Positions 18,642 to 27,312 are shown, numbered from the stretch's first letter. The stretch: DNA of 64,000 bases from Dolomitihabitans soli (GCF_022213955.1 NZ_JAKNTW010000022.1:1-64000), one strand, 5' to 3'. Notes: generated by a model not told the origin, from the sequence alone. Numbers and translations are program-made.

Positions 18642-19520
18642 TCACGGGGCGAGGAACGCGTCGATGGCGGCGCGGGACGGCATGGAGGTGCTCGCGCCCT
18701 CCCGCTGGACGGACAGGGCGGCGGCGGCGGAGGCGAAGCGGAGGGCCGCCTCGGGGGGCAGGCCCTCGGTGCGGGCGACCGCGAGCGCGCCGACGAAGGT
18801 GTCGCCGGCCGCCGTGGTGTCGACGGCCTCGACCTGGAAAGCGGGCACGTGCACCGGCGTCGTGCCGCGCGAGCCGTACAGGGCTCCGGCTCCGCCCAGG
18901 GTGACGACGGCCTCGGGGACCAGCTCCAGCAGGGCGGCCAGCGCCTCCGCCGGCTCCCGGCAGCCGGTGATCGCGGCGGCCTCGTGCTCGTTCGGGACGA
19001 TCAGGTCCACGGCGGCGAGCAACTCGGCGGGGAGCGGGACGACCGGCGCGGGGGTGAGGATCACCGGGACGGTGGAGCTGCGGGCCGCGGCGACGACCGC
19101 CTCCATCGGGAGTTCGAGCTGGAGCAGCAGCGCGTCGGACCGGCCGATGGCGGCCGCGTCGTCGTCGGTGGGGCCGGTGAGGGTGCCGTTCGCGCCGGGC
19201 ACCACGATGATCGAGTTGCCGCCGTCGTCGTCGACGACGATGTGCGCGATGCCCGAGGCGCCGGGGACCGTGCGCAGCCGCCCGACATCCACTCCGGCGC
19301 CGGCCAGGGTGGCGCGCATCTCGGGCCCGAACGCGTCGTCGCCGACCGCGCCCACGAAGAGCACCGGCGCGCCCGCCCGGGCGGCGGCCACGGCCTGGTT
19401 GGCCCCCTTCCCGCCGGGGATGGTGCGGAACGCCCGCCCCGCGACGGTCTCACCGAGACCCGGTGCCTTCTCCACGTAAGCGACGAGGTCCATGTTCGCG
19501 CTGCCGTAAACACTGATCAT
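18642..19520 (-). CDS. rbsK: Ribokinase (PfkB family)
   Basis: A 292-aa PfkB-family sugar kinase, best read as ribokinase. It has the N-terminal substrate motif GSANMDLVAYVEKAPGLGET, the PfkB signature 1 GGKGANQAVAAARAGA, and the C-terminal catalytic signature DTTAAGDTFVGAL with the catalytic base Asp in AAGD. It phosphorylates ribose to ribose 5-phosphate. It is the last gene of the LacI/ABC/ARH operon, and its ATG overlaps the upstream ARH stop by 4 nt. Its presence implies that the four ADP-ribosylglycohydrolase-like enzymes release a free pentose, most likely ribose. A related PfkB substrate cannot be excluded. Confidence 0.9.
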   Translation of the reverse strand: MISVYGSANMDLVAYVEKAPGLGETVAGRAFRTIPGGKGANQAVAAARAGAPVLFVGAVGDDAFGPEMRATLAGAGVDVGRLRTVPGASGIAHIVVDDDGGNSIIVVPGANGTLTGPTDDDAAAIGRSDALLLQLELPMEAVVAAARSSTVPVILTPAPVVPLPAELLAAVDLIVPNEHEAAAITGCREPAEALAALLELVPEAVVTLGGAGALYGSRGTTPVHVPAFQVEAVDTTAAGDTFVGALAVARTEGLPPEAALRFASAAAALSVQREGASTSMPSRAAIDAFLAP

Positions 19521-20836
19521 GAAATCTCCATCGTACGGCGGGCCAACGCGTCCAACCCGATCCCGTCGAACCCCGTGATGCTACTGGCCAGCCGATTCTC
19601 CATGGACCACGAGGTGGGCAGCCCGGCGGCCCCGAGCAGCGCGCCGGCCACCGAACCCGCCGTCGCCCCGGCGGAGTCGGTGTCCCAGCCGCCGGCGACG
19701 GCCCCGGCGATCACCGCCGTGAAGTCGCCGTCCCCGTGCACCAGCGTGGCGGCGATCAGGGCGGCGTTGTTGATCGTGTGCACCCAGTGCAGCTCGCCGT
19801 GCCGCTCGTGCAGGGCGTCGATCACCCGCTCGAAGTCCGGCTCGGCCGAGGCGACGCGCACGGCGTGCCGTACGGCGGAGGCGAGCCGGGAGGCGGGCGG
19901 GACCACCGACAGCCCCGCCGCCACGACCTCGGCCGCCGAGGAGGCGACCAGCGAGGAGGCGCACATCGCGGCGGCGAACATCGAGCCGTAGATCCCGTTG
20001 GCGGTGTGGCTGAGCCGGGCGTCGCGCCAGGCCATCGTGGCGGCCGCGCCCACATCGCCCGGGTTGGCCCAGCCGTACACGTCGGCCCTGATCAGTGCGC
20101 CGATCCACTCCCTGAAGGGGTTCTGGAAGGTCGCGGTGGCGGGCGGCTCCAGCCCGGCGAGCAGGTTGCGGTAGGCGATCCGCTCGGCGGTGAACACCCG
20201 GCCGCCGGGCAGCTCGTCGAGCCACAGCTTGGCGACGTGCTCGGTGCCGAAGTCCCGGCCGTGCCGCTCGAGCAGGGCCAGGGCGAGCAGCGGGAAGTTG
20301 AGGTCGTCGTCCTCGGGCACGCCGCCGATGTTCTCGGCCAGGGAGTTGCCGGCGCTGCGCCGGTTCCACGGCCACCGTCCGGCGACCTCGGCGGGCAGGC
20401 CCTCGGCGGTGAACCAGCCGCGGATCGGCCAGTTGCCGGTGGCCTCGGCGATCTCCCTGATCCCCGCGCGCGGGATCTTCTCCACCGGCTTGCCGAGCAC
20501 GCATCCCGCCGCCCGGCCGCGCCAGGCGCCGAGCATCCGGTCGGGGTCGGCCCGCACCCGGGTGGCCACCGGCCAGGCGGGACAGGCCGCGACGATCTCC
20601 TCGATCCCCGACGGCTCGTCGTAGGGGGATTCCAGCGCGGCCAGTTCGGCGAGGATCTCCCCGGCGAGCGCGCGGTCCCCCGGCTCGGGCGAGGCACCCG
20701 CGCGCGGCGGCGCGGCGTGGCCGCCCGCCGCCCGCCAGCGATCGGCGATCGCCGACACGTCCCGGCCGTCCTCGGCGGCCTGACGGAGCTCGTGGCCCAC
20801 CAGATCCTCGGGCTGGACCCAGGTCAGCCTGATCAC
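19517..20836 (-). CDS. ADP-ribosylglycohydrolase family protein (ARH 1, divergent long form)
   Basis: A 439-aa ARH/DraG-fold protein with a ~100-residue N-terminal extension not found in its neighbours. The family start GxxxGDxxG appears as GRAAGCVLGKPVE, with Cys in place of the usual Asp. The first metal cluster is PEDDDLN and the second GGWDTDSAGATAGSVAGALL, so the dinuclear-metal Asp residues are present. This subgroup differs from classical DraG but retains the hydrolase core. It starts with 4-nt overlap to ARH 2 and ends with 4-nt overlap to ribokinase. It probably cleaves an N- or O-ribosyl bond; the exact substrate is unknown. Confidence 0.88.
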   Translation of the reverse strand: MIRLTWVQPEDLVGHELRQAAEDGRDVSAIADRWRAAGGHAAPPRAGASPEPGDRALAGEILAELAALESPYDEPSGIEEIVAACPAWPVATRVRADPDRMLGAWRGRAAGCVLGKPVEKIPRAGIREIAEATGNWPIRGWFTAEGLPAEVAGRWPWNRRSAGNSLAENIGGVPEDDDLNFPLLALALLERHGRDFGTEHVAKLWLDELPGGRVFTAERIAYRNLLAGLEPPATATFQNPFREWIGALIRADVYGWANPGDVGAAATMAWRDARLSHTANGIYGSMFAAAMCASSLVASSAAEVVAAGLSVVPPASRLASAVRHAVRVASAEPDFERVIDALHERHGELHWVHTINNAALIAATLVHGDGDFTAVIAGAVAGGWDTDSAGATAGSVAGALLGAAGLPTSWSMENRLASSITGFDGIGLDALARRTMEIS

Positions 20837-21969
20837 GACAGCAGCTCCCGGAACGCCTGCTCGCCGGCCCTCCTGCGCGCCACGTCGTCCTCGTGCACCC
20901 GGGTCGCCACCGCGGCGAGCGCCAGCGCGGGGGCGACGAGGTCGAGACGGCTCGCGGTGGAGATCTCGTCGCGCCAGCGCGCGGGGACCGAGGCGAGGCC
21001 GCCGAGCGCGCCCGCGATGGCGCCGCCCATGCTGGCGATGGAGTCGGCATCGCGGCCGTAGTTCACGCCGCCGAGCACGGTGTCGCGGTAGTCGCCCTTG
21101 GCGATCACCAGGAAGGCCAGCGCCAGCGGCAACTCCTCGATGCTGTGGATCCTGCTCGCACGGCGAGCCCCGAGCCCCTGGTCGCGGTAGGTGTCGGCGA
21201 CCGTGTCGTAGGGGGCCATGGCGGCACGGAGCCCGGCGAAGGACCCCTCCCAGTGCTCGAATCCGCGAGCCTTGTCGCAGACCGCCTCGATCGCGGCCCT
21301 CGTCCCGTCGTGGGCCAGACGCAGGGACGTCTCCACCACCGAGTCGGGCGTCGCGCCGGGGCGCATAGCCTCGGCCACCGCGGCGGCCAGTACGCCGGCG
21401 GCCTCCCTGCCATAGCTCGACTGGTGCGCGCCGGCGACGTCGATGGCCTCGGCGTAGGCGGCGTCGGGGTCACCGGCGTTCACCACACCGACCGGGGCCA
21501 TGTACATCGCCGCGCCGCAGTTGACGATGTTGCCCACGCCCGCCTCACGCGGGTCGATGTGGCCGTAGTGCAGGCGCAGGACCAGCCACTTCTCGGCCAG
21601 GAACACCCGGTGCAGCGGCAGCGCCTCCGCCTCCAGTTCGGGGATCCAGCGCTTCTCGCCCATCATCTCCGGCACCAGGTGCTCGGCGACCGCGTAGGCG
21701 TCGAGATGACCGCCCGCCCGCTCGTACACCCTGACCAGGGCGTGCGTCATCAGGGTGTCGTCGGTGACGTGCCCGTCGCCCTTGTGGTACGGCGCGATCG
21801 GGCGGGCGTTCCGCCAATCCTCGTTGAAGGGAGGGACGATGCCCTCGACCCGCCCGCCGTACCGCTGCTCGATCTGCTCGGGTGTCCAGCCCTCCGTGGC
21901 CCCGCCGAGTGCGTCCCCCACCGCGGCCCCGGTCAGACAACCGGCGGCCTTGTCCTCAAGCGGCGTCAT
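20833..21969 (-). CDS. ADP-ribosylglycohydrolase family protein (ARH 2)
   Basis: A 378-aa ARH-family hydrolase with all family motifs: AAGCLTGAAVGDALGGATEGW at the N-terminus, the first metal cluster HVTDDTLM, and the second NYGRDADSIASMGGAIAGALGG. These Asp/Thr residues ligate two magnesium ions in DraG and human ARH3. The middle HGYGHIDPREAG-like region (LHYGHIDPREAGVG) and NCGAAMYMAPVG are also typical of bacterial homologues. It overlaps ARH 3 by 14 nt and ARH 1 by 4 nt. No ADP-ribosyltransferase is nearby, arguing for a catabolic rather than a regulatory role. Confidence 0.92.
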   Translation of the reverse strand: MTPLEDKAAGCLTGAAVGDALGGATEGWTPEQIEQRYGGRVEGIVPPFNEDWRNARPIAPYHKGDGHVTDDTLMTHALVRVYERAGGHLDAYAVAEHLVPEMMGEKRWIPELEAEALPLHRVFLAEKWLVLRLHYGHIDPREAGVGNIVNCGAAMYMAPVGVVNAGDPDAAYAEAIDVAGAHQSSYGREAAGVLAAAVAEAMRPGATPDSVVETSLRLAHDGTRAAIEAVCDKARGFEHWEGSFAGLRAAMAPYDTVADTYRDQGLGARRASRIHSIEELPLALAFLVIAKGDYRDTVLGGVNYGRDADSIASMGGAIAGALGGLASVPARWRDEISTASRLDLVAPALALAAVATRVHEDDVARRRAGEQAFRELLS

Positions 21970-22954
21970 GCTGCTCCCCCTTCGTGATCAGTTCTGTTGC
22001 GATGTCCAGCAGGTCGGTCCCGGCCAGGCCGGGCAGCGCGCACCCGGCCAGGGTCCGCGCCGCCTCGCACCACCGCCCCGGCAGCGCGGCGTACCCGGTG
22101 AGCGCCCCGGTCAGCGCACCGGTCAGCGCGGGCGCCGAGTCGGCGAGCGAGGGCAGGCACGCGGCGGCGGGCACGGCGGCGCTCAGCCGCCCGCCCGAGG
22201 CGACGGTCAGCGCGAGCGCGACCGGCACGGTCTGCGCGGCGGCGACGCCGTAGCTGTAGACGTGGTCGATCAACGCGGCGTCCAGCTCCGGCACGGCGGC
22301 GAACGCGTCGTCCGCCCGGTCCGCCACCTCCAGCGCGATCCTGGCCGCGGCCCCGATCGCGGTGTCCGCGGGCAGCTCGGCCAGCGCCGCGGCGACCACG
22401 TCGCGCACGTCGCCGCCCGCCACGGCCACGGCGACCGCCGCGGCCATCGCGCTCGCGGCGAGCACCCCGTCCCCCGAGTTGGTGACCACCGCGTCCGGGC
22501 GCGGGTCGAGCCCGGCCGCGCCGAAGGCGACCGCTCGGACGGCGGCGGCGTCGTCGAAGTGGTGCGGATTGTCATGGCCGCTCACCGGCGGCGGCTTGCC
22601 GCGGGCGAGGTTGCCGAGCGCCACCCTGACCGAGATCCGGACCCGCAGGTCATCCCGCGCGGCCAGCTCGCCGTACGCGGTGACCCGGTCCTCGCCGATC
22701 GTGCGCGCGGTCCACGCCAGCCACTCCGCGTCGTCGGACGGGCCCACCCGCAACGGCCCGACCTGCTGATTCAGGGCGAACGGCACGGGCAACGTGGTGA
22801 TCCTCCGCTCCTCCGCGAACGTGTCGAGTTCGCGGCCGAGCCGCCTGCTCCACGGCGCCAGCAGCCCCGAGCGGTGCCGCTGCGCGGGCCACCCCACGGC
22901 GTCGCCGACGGCCAGCCCGATGAAGGCGCCGCGAATCCTGTCCCCCGATGCCAT
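21956..22954 (-). CDS. ADP-ribosylglycohydrolase family protein (ARH 3, degenerate metal site)
   Basis: A 332-aa ARH-family protein. The N-terminal motif GAFIGLAVGDAVGWPAQ and the first metal cluster GPSDDAEW are kept. In the C-terminal motif, however, where the paralogues read GRDADT/S, this protein reads SLADSAPALTGALTG, so the first Asp of the D-x-D pair is Leu. It may bind one metal, have altered chemistry, or be a non-catalytic partner. It lies 6 nt after the ARH 4 gene and overlaps ARH 2 by 14 nt, within a run of four ARH genes. Confidence 0.85.
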   Translation of the reverse strand: MASGDRIRGAFIGLAVGDAVGWPAQRHRSGLLAPWSRRLGRELDTFAEERRITTLPVPFALNQQVGPLRVGPSDDAEWLAWTARTIGEDRVTAYGELAARDDLRVRISVRVALGNLARGKPPPVSGHDNPHHFDDAAAVRAVAFGAAGLDPRPDAVVTNSGDGVLAASAMAAAVAVAVAGGDVRDVVAAALAELPADTAIGAAARIALEVADRADDAFAAVPELDAALIDHVYSYGVAAAQTVPVALALTVASGGRLSAAVPAAACLPSLADSAPALTGALTGALTGYAALPGRWCEAARTLAGCALPGLAGTDLLDIATELITKGEQHDAA

Positions 22955-22960
22955 CTTCCC

Positions 22961-24022
22961 CTAGATCCTTTCCGCTCTTTCCCGCGACGCCACCAGTTCA
23001 CCGGCGACGTCGAGCACGTGCCGCCCCGCCACGACCGGCAGGCAGGTCCCCTTGACCGGCCCGATCTCGGCGGCCCAGCGGGCGGGGACCCCGTCCTCGC
23101 CCCGTCCCGCCCCGGCGAGCGCGCCGGCGATGGCGGCGGTGGTGTCGGCGTCCCTGCCGAGGTTCGCCGCGGCCACCACCGACTCCTCCACGTCGCCGCC
23201 GCCGATCAGATAGGCGGCCATGGCCAGCGCCACCGCCTCGGGCGCCAGGTCGGTCCACGGATAGTCCCTGACGACCACCGCGTCGTGCAGGTCCACCGCG
23301 CCACCGGCACCGCGCACCACCTCGACGGCCGCCCGCAGCGAACGGGCCGTCCAGGAATCCTCCGGTACGGCCCGCAGCCCAGCCGCAACGACCTCGCCCG
23401 GCTCGGCCCCGGTCATCGCGACGGCCACCGCCGCCGCGACCGCCTGCCCGCCGAGGATCCCCTCGCCCGCGTTGCTGACCGCACCGTCCACCGCGACCAG
23501 CCGCGCGGCCTCCGCCGGCTCACCCGCCGCGTAGATCCCGTACGGCGCGGCCCGCATGGCCAGCCCGTCGGACCAGCCGTGCTGATGCCACAGCCCGGTC
23601 AGCGGCGGCTGGAGTCCCCCGCGCAGCGCCTCCATCGCGCCCAGCTCGGAGAAGCCGGCCCCGCGCATCGGCCCGTCGATCGACGGCATGACCTCCTCGC
23701 GATAGGCGGCGGCGACGATCTCACTGGTCAGCGCCGAGCCGTGACGGCACAGCAGGATGGCCGCGAAGATGGAGTACTCGGTGTCGTCGGTGCCGCCCTT
23801 GCCCGGCTCGATCTCCGTCAGCCGTCCCCACCTGCGCTCGATCTCGGCGGGTTCCAGGTTCTCCGCGGGGCGCCCGAGGGCGTCCCCGGCCGCGAGACCG
23901 AGCAGACACCCCCTGGCTCTATCTAATGCGACGCTGCGCGTCGCGGCCCGGGCGCTCACCTGTCTGATGCGACGCTGCGCGTCGCGGCCCGGGCGCTCAC
24001 ACCCGGTGCCTTCCCTCGTCAC
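22961..24022 (-). CDS. ADP-ribosylglycohydrolase family protein (ARH 4)
   Basis: A 353-aa canonical ARH hydrolase: RGCLLGLAAGDALGRPAEN, metal cluster 1 GGTDDTEYS and metal cluster 2 NLGRDADTTAAIAGALAGA are intact. The middle GLAMRAAPYGIYAAGEP and SNAGEGILGGQAVAA are conserved ARH segments. The start is uncertain because a 41-bp tandem duplication spans the 5' end. GTG 24022 has AAGGAG 7 nt upstream and is used here. GTG 23959 gives a shorter N-terminus closer to homologues but lacks its own RBS. It is the first ARH gene after the binding-protein gene, with a 189-bp gap holding repeats. Confidence 0.9.
   Translation of the reverse strand: MTREGTGCERPGRDAQRRIRQVSARAATRSVALDRARGCLLGLAAGDALGRPAENLEPAEIERRWGRLTEIEPGKGGTDDTEYSIFAAILLCRHGSALTSEIVAAAYREEVMPSIDGPMRGAGFSELGAMEALRGGLQPPLTGLWHQHGWSDGLAMRAAPYGIYAAGEPAEAARLVAVDGAVSNAGEGILGGQAVAAAVAVAMTGAEPGEVVAAGLRAVPEDSWTARSLRAAVEVVRGAGGAVDLHDAVVVRDYPWTDLAPEAVALAMAAYLIGGGDVEESVVAAANLGRDADTTAAIAGALAGAGRGEDGVPARWAAEIGPVKGTCLPVVAGRHVLDVAGELVASRERAERI
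23922..24003 (-). repeat. 41-bp tandem duplication at ARH 4 start
   Basis: Units 23922-23962 and 23963-24003 differ at only a few positions. Each contains a GTGAGCGCCCGG start-like sequence on the minus strand. Because 41 is not divisible by three, the upstream copy reads 14 codons and then stops at a TGA overlapping the GTG of the downstream copy (GTGA). Confidence 0.85.
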
Positions 24023-24046
24023 TCATCCGCTCCTTCGTCGCTCCTT

Positions 24047-24252
24047 CGCTCCTCAGTCCAGGCACCGGCGCGCCCGGGCGAGGACCCTGGCTCGCTTGAG
24101 TGTTCTTGAGGAGTGGCGTTCCAGGACCTTGTTGCCCGCTTCGCCTTTCCTCTTCGCTCCTCAGTCCAGGCGTCGGCGCGTCCGGGCGAGAACCTTGGCT
24201 CGCTTGGGTGGTCATGAGGAGTAGCGTTCCAGGACCTTGTTGCCCTCTTCGA
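24047..24252 (-). repeat. Approx. 98-bp x2 direct repeat of a binding-protein 3' end
   Basis: Copies about 24047-24144 and 24155-24252, period 108 bp. The right copy includes the last codons (NKVLERYSS) and TGA stop of the solute-binding protein gene plus ~65 bp of trailer. The left copy is a diverged duplicate downstream in which the stop TCATGA has become TCAAGA. Confidence 0.85.
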
Positions 24253-25531
24253 CGAGGGTCTTGGCGGCGGCGTCCAGGGTGATCTTGTTGGCGAAGTACT
24301 GCTGGAGGGCCGGGGTGGCGACCTTGGTCCGCCATTCGTCGTAGCCGTTGACCTTCAGGAAGGGGGCGACGACGAGGTTCTTGGCGGAGGCGGTGGCCAC
24401 GTCCCAGCCGTCCTTCTCGGCGTTGATCGACGAGTCCTTGGCGGCGGACGTGCTGGTGGGGAGCAGCCAGTCGCCCTTGGCGAGCTTGACCTGGTTGGGG
24501 CCGTTGAGGAAGAAGGAGATGAACTTGACGGCCTCGTCCGGGTGCTTGCTCTGAGCCGCGACGCTCAGCGTCTGCGAGACGGCGCCCTGCTCGGCGGAGG
24601 TGCCCTTGAGCGGCGGGATCGTGACCCACTCGAAGCCCTCGGGGGCCTGCTCCACGACCTGCTGGCGGAGGAAGACCCCGGCGGGCAGCAGGGCGTACTT
24701 CCCGTCGAAGAAACCGGGCAGCGGGTCGGCGGTGCCCATGCCGAGCGCGGAGGGGTCGGCCGACTTGTCCTTGTGCAGCTGGTCGTGGATGCGCTGGAGC
24801 ACCTGGCGCTCCTCGGGGCCGACCTTGACGGTCGACTTGCCGGCGGCGTCCGTCTGGAAGAAGGTGCCGCCGAAGTTGAGGCTCAGGTTGAGCACCTTGT
24901 TCACCGGCGACTTCATCGGCCACGCCACGCCGAACCGCTTACCCGGCTTGGTGAGCTTCCTTGTGATCTCGGCGAACTCGTCCCACGTCCACGGCTCCTC
25001 CGCGGTCGGCACCCGGACGTCGGCCTCGTCGAGCAGCTTCTTGTTGGCGATGATGACCTGCGACTCCTGCAGGAACGGCACGCCGTACACGCCCTGGCCG
25101 TCCTTGCCGTCGCTGAAGGTCACGGTGTCCCAGGCGGCCTGCGGGATGTCGCCCTTGAGCTCGGCGGGCAGTTTGTCCTTCAGGTCGAGCAGGTAGCCCC
25201 GGGAGGCGAAGCCGGACAGCGCGGGCGAGTCGTCGTGGATGACGTCGGGCGCCTCGCCGCCCTCGAAGGAGGTCACGAGCTGGTCGTTGACGTTGTCCCA
25301 GCTGCCCTGGACGTACTCGACCTGGATCGTGGGGTTCGCCTTGTTCCAGGTCTCGACCAGCTCCTTGTTGGCGGCGATCGACTCCTTCTGCCAGGCGAGG
25401 CTGAGGAACTGCAGTTTGACGGGCCCGGCGGAGGTGGCCTCGCCACCGCCGGCGTCGCCCGACCCGCACGCCGCCGCGGTCAGGGTGACCAGCGCGGCCG
25501 CCCCTGCCGCCAGCACGCTACGTACACGCAT
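24212..25531 (-). CDS. Sugar ABC transporter solute-binding lipoprotein of the ARH operon
   Basis: A 439-aa family 1 extracellular binding protein. Signal peptide MRVRSVLAAGAAALVTLT ends in lipobox AAAC, then a Gly/Ser linker GSGDAGGGE. The mature part shows typical SBP_bac_1 segments (ETWNKANPTIQVEYVQGSWD; GGEAPDVIHDDSPAL; LPGFFDGKYALLPAG; DEAVKFISFFLNGPNQ). It is downstream of the two permeases and upstream of four ARH genes. It should capture the operon's substrate, inferred to be a ribose-containing glycoside. Its 3' end is duplicated downstream. Confidence 0.92.
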   Translation of the reverse strand: MRVRSVLAAGAAALVTLTAAACGSGDAGGGEATSAGPVKLQFLSLAWQKESIAANKELVETWNKANPTIQVEYVQGSWDNVNDQLVTSFEGGEAPDVIHDDSPALSGFASRGYLLDLKDKLPAELKGDIPQAAWDTVTFSDGKDGQGVYGVPFLQESQVIIANKKLLDEADVRVPTAEEPWTWDEFAEITRKLTKPGKRFGVAWPMKSPVNKVLNLSLNFGGTFFQTDAAGKSTVKVGPEERQVLQRIHDQLHKDKSADPSALGMGTADPLPGFFDGKYALLPAGVFLRQQVVEQAPEGFEWVTIPPLKGTSAEQGAVSQTLSVAAQSKHPDEAVKFISFFLNGPNQVKLAKGDWLLPTSTSAAKDSSINAEKDGWDVATASAKNLVVAPFLKVNGYDEWRTKVATPALQQYFANKITLDAAAKTLVEEGNKVLERYSS

Positions 25532-25549
25532 GAGACTCTCCTATCGGGA

Positions 25550-26377
25550 CTAACCCTTGACGGCCCCGGCCATCAGGCCGGACCTCAGCCGCCGCTGGAT
25601 GATTGCGAAGAAAACGAGGCTCGGGATCGTCGCCAGCAGCGAGGCGGCGGCGAGCGGGCCGAGCCGTGAGACCCCCTCGGGACCGGTGAACTTCACCAGC
25701 GTGAGCGGGAGCGTGGCCACGTCCGGGTCCTTGAGCACGACCAGGGCGAAGAGAAACTCGTTCCACGAAGAGATGAACGCGAACAGCAACGTGGCGACCA
25801 CCCCGGGCGCGAGCAGCGGCGCCACCACGCTGGCCAGCGCCCGCAGCCGTCCCGCGCCGTCCACCGAGGCGGCCTCCTCCAGCTCGCGCGGCACCGCCCT
25901 GACATATCCCTGCAGCATCCACAGCGCGAACGGCAGCACGAACGTGACGTGTACCAGCACCAGCCCGGTCAGCGTGCTCACCAGATCGAGGGCGCGCAGC
26001 ACCATGAACAGCGGAATGATGATCAGGATGAACGGGAAGACCTGGCTGACCAGCACCCACCCGGTCGCGGCCCGGTTGAGCGCCGAACGGTGGCGCGCCA
26101 TCGCGTAGGCCGCGGGCAGCGAGATCACCACCGTGATCACCGAGGTCGCCAGCGCCACGACCAGGCTGCGTACGGCGGAGCCCACCAGGTCCTGCTCGCC
26201 GAACGCGGCGGCGAAGTTGGCCAGCGTCGGGTCGGCGGGCACCCACGACGGATTCAGGTTGCCCATCTCCCGCGGCGTCTTCAGCGCCGTGGAGAACAGC
26301 CAGACCAGCGGGAACCCGAGGAAGACCACATATGCCACCAGGGCGACGTACTGCCCGGCGCGTCCCAGAGCTCTCAT
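25550..26377 (-). CDS. Carbohydrate ABC transporter permease (MalG type) of the ARH operon
   Basis: A 275-aa CUT1 permease with six spans, the first being YVALVAYVVFLGFPLVWLF. The EAA loop is EEAASVDGAGRLRALASVVAPL and the C-terminus QRRLRSGLMAGAVKG is typical. ATG 26377 lies 2 nt after the stop of the upstream permease gene. Its heterodimer partner is that permease; the ATPase must be supplied from elsewhere. The operon order lacI-malF-malG-SBP differs from the sulfatase operon (lacI-SBP-malF-malG), so the two importers are not a recent duplication. Confidence 0.92.
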   Translation of the reverse strand: MRALGRAGQYVALVAYVVFLGFPLVWLFSTALKTPREMGNLNPSWVPADPTLANFAAAFGEQDLVGSAVRSLVVALATSVITVVISLPAAYAMARHRSALNRAATGWVLVSQVFPFILIIIPLFMVLRALDLVSTLTGLVLVHVTFVLPFALWMLQGYVRAVPRELEEAASVDGAGRLRALASVVAPLLAPGVVATLLFAFISSWNEFLFALVVLKDPDVATLPLTLVKFTGPEGVSRLGPLAAASLLATIPSLVFFAIIQRRLRSGLMAGAVKG

Positions 26378-26379
26378 TG

Positions 26380-27312
26380 TCAGCTCGCCTCCCGCATCTG
26401 GCGCCAGAGATAGATGCCGAGCACGGCCAGCACGACGATCGCGAAGGCGACCCCGAGCATCGCGGCGTACCCGAAGAAGCCGTAACGGAACGCCTCTTCG
26501 TAGGCGAACAGCATCGGCAGCCGGGTCTGGCCGCCGGGCCCACCCTGGGTGAGCACATAGACCAGGCCGAACTGGTTGATGTTCCACACGAAGTCGAGCG
26601 AGGTGATCGCCACGATCACCGGCCGGAGCTGCGGAAGGGTGACGCTCCAGAACCGCCGCCACACTCCCGCGCCGTCCATCTGCGCGGCCTCGTGCAGTTC
26701 CTTCGGCACGCTCTGCAACCCGGCCAGCAGCACGACGGTCGTCTGCGGCATCCCGGTCCAGACCCCGACCACGATGATCGCGGGCAACGCGATCGAGAAG
26801 TCGTTCAGCCAGTCGATGTTCTGGCCGATCAGCCCGACGTCCTGCAGGGTCGCGTTCAGGATGCCCGCGTTGGGGTGGTAGACGAGCCGCCACATCAGCC
26901 CGATGACCACCGGCGGCATCGCCCACGGCACCACCGACAGCACCCGGGCCAGGCCGCGGAACCGCAGGTTCTGGTTGAGCAGCAGGGCCAGTCCGAGGGA
27001 CGCGACGAACTGCAGGACCGTGACGGAGACCGCCCAGATCATGCCGATCCTGAAGGAGGACCAGAAGTCGTCGTCGGTGAGCAACTGCCCGAAGTTCGCC
27101 AGCCCGTTGAGTTCGGTCTCGTGGTTGAATCCGGCCTCGGCGTCGGTGAAGGCGAGGAAGACGCCGTAGAGCAGCGGGCCCACGCTGAACACCAGCACCG
27201 GGACCAGCGCGGGCAGCATGAGCAGGAGGATCTCGCGCCGCCCGGCGGGGGCGGGTCTCCGCCGCCGTCCCGGGCCCGCCGCCCTGGGCGGTCGCACGTC
27301 GGTGGCCGTCAT
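26380..27312 (-). CDS. Carbohydrate ABC transporter permease (MalF type) of the ARH operon
   Basis: A 310-aa CUT1 permease. A long basic Pro/Arg-rich N-terminus (PGRRRRPAPAGRR) precedes the first span LLLMLPALVPVLVFSVGPLLYG. The EAA loop is HEAAQMDGAGVWRRFWSVTLPQL. It overlaps the upstream lacI gene by 4 nt, so translation is coupled to the regulator. It makes the membrane channel with the MalG-type partner for import of the operon's unknown ribosylated substrate. Confidence 0.92.
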   Translation of the reverse strand: MTATDVRPPRAAGPGRRRRPAPAGRREILLLMLPALVPVLVFSVGPLLYGVFLAFTDAEAGFNHETELNGLANFGQLLTDDDFWSSFRIGMIWAVSVTVLQFVASLGLALLLNQNLRFRGLARVLSVVPWAMPPVVIGLMWRLVYHPNAGILNATLQDVGLIGQNIDWLNDFSIALPAIIVVGVWTGMPQTTVVLLAGLQSVPKELHEAAQMDGAGVWRRFWSVTLPQLRPVIVAITSLDFVWNINQFGLVYVLTQGGPGGQTRLPMLFAYEEAFRYGFFGYAAMLGVAFAIVVLAVLGIYLWRQMREAS

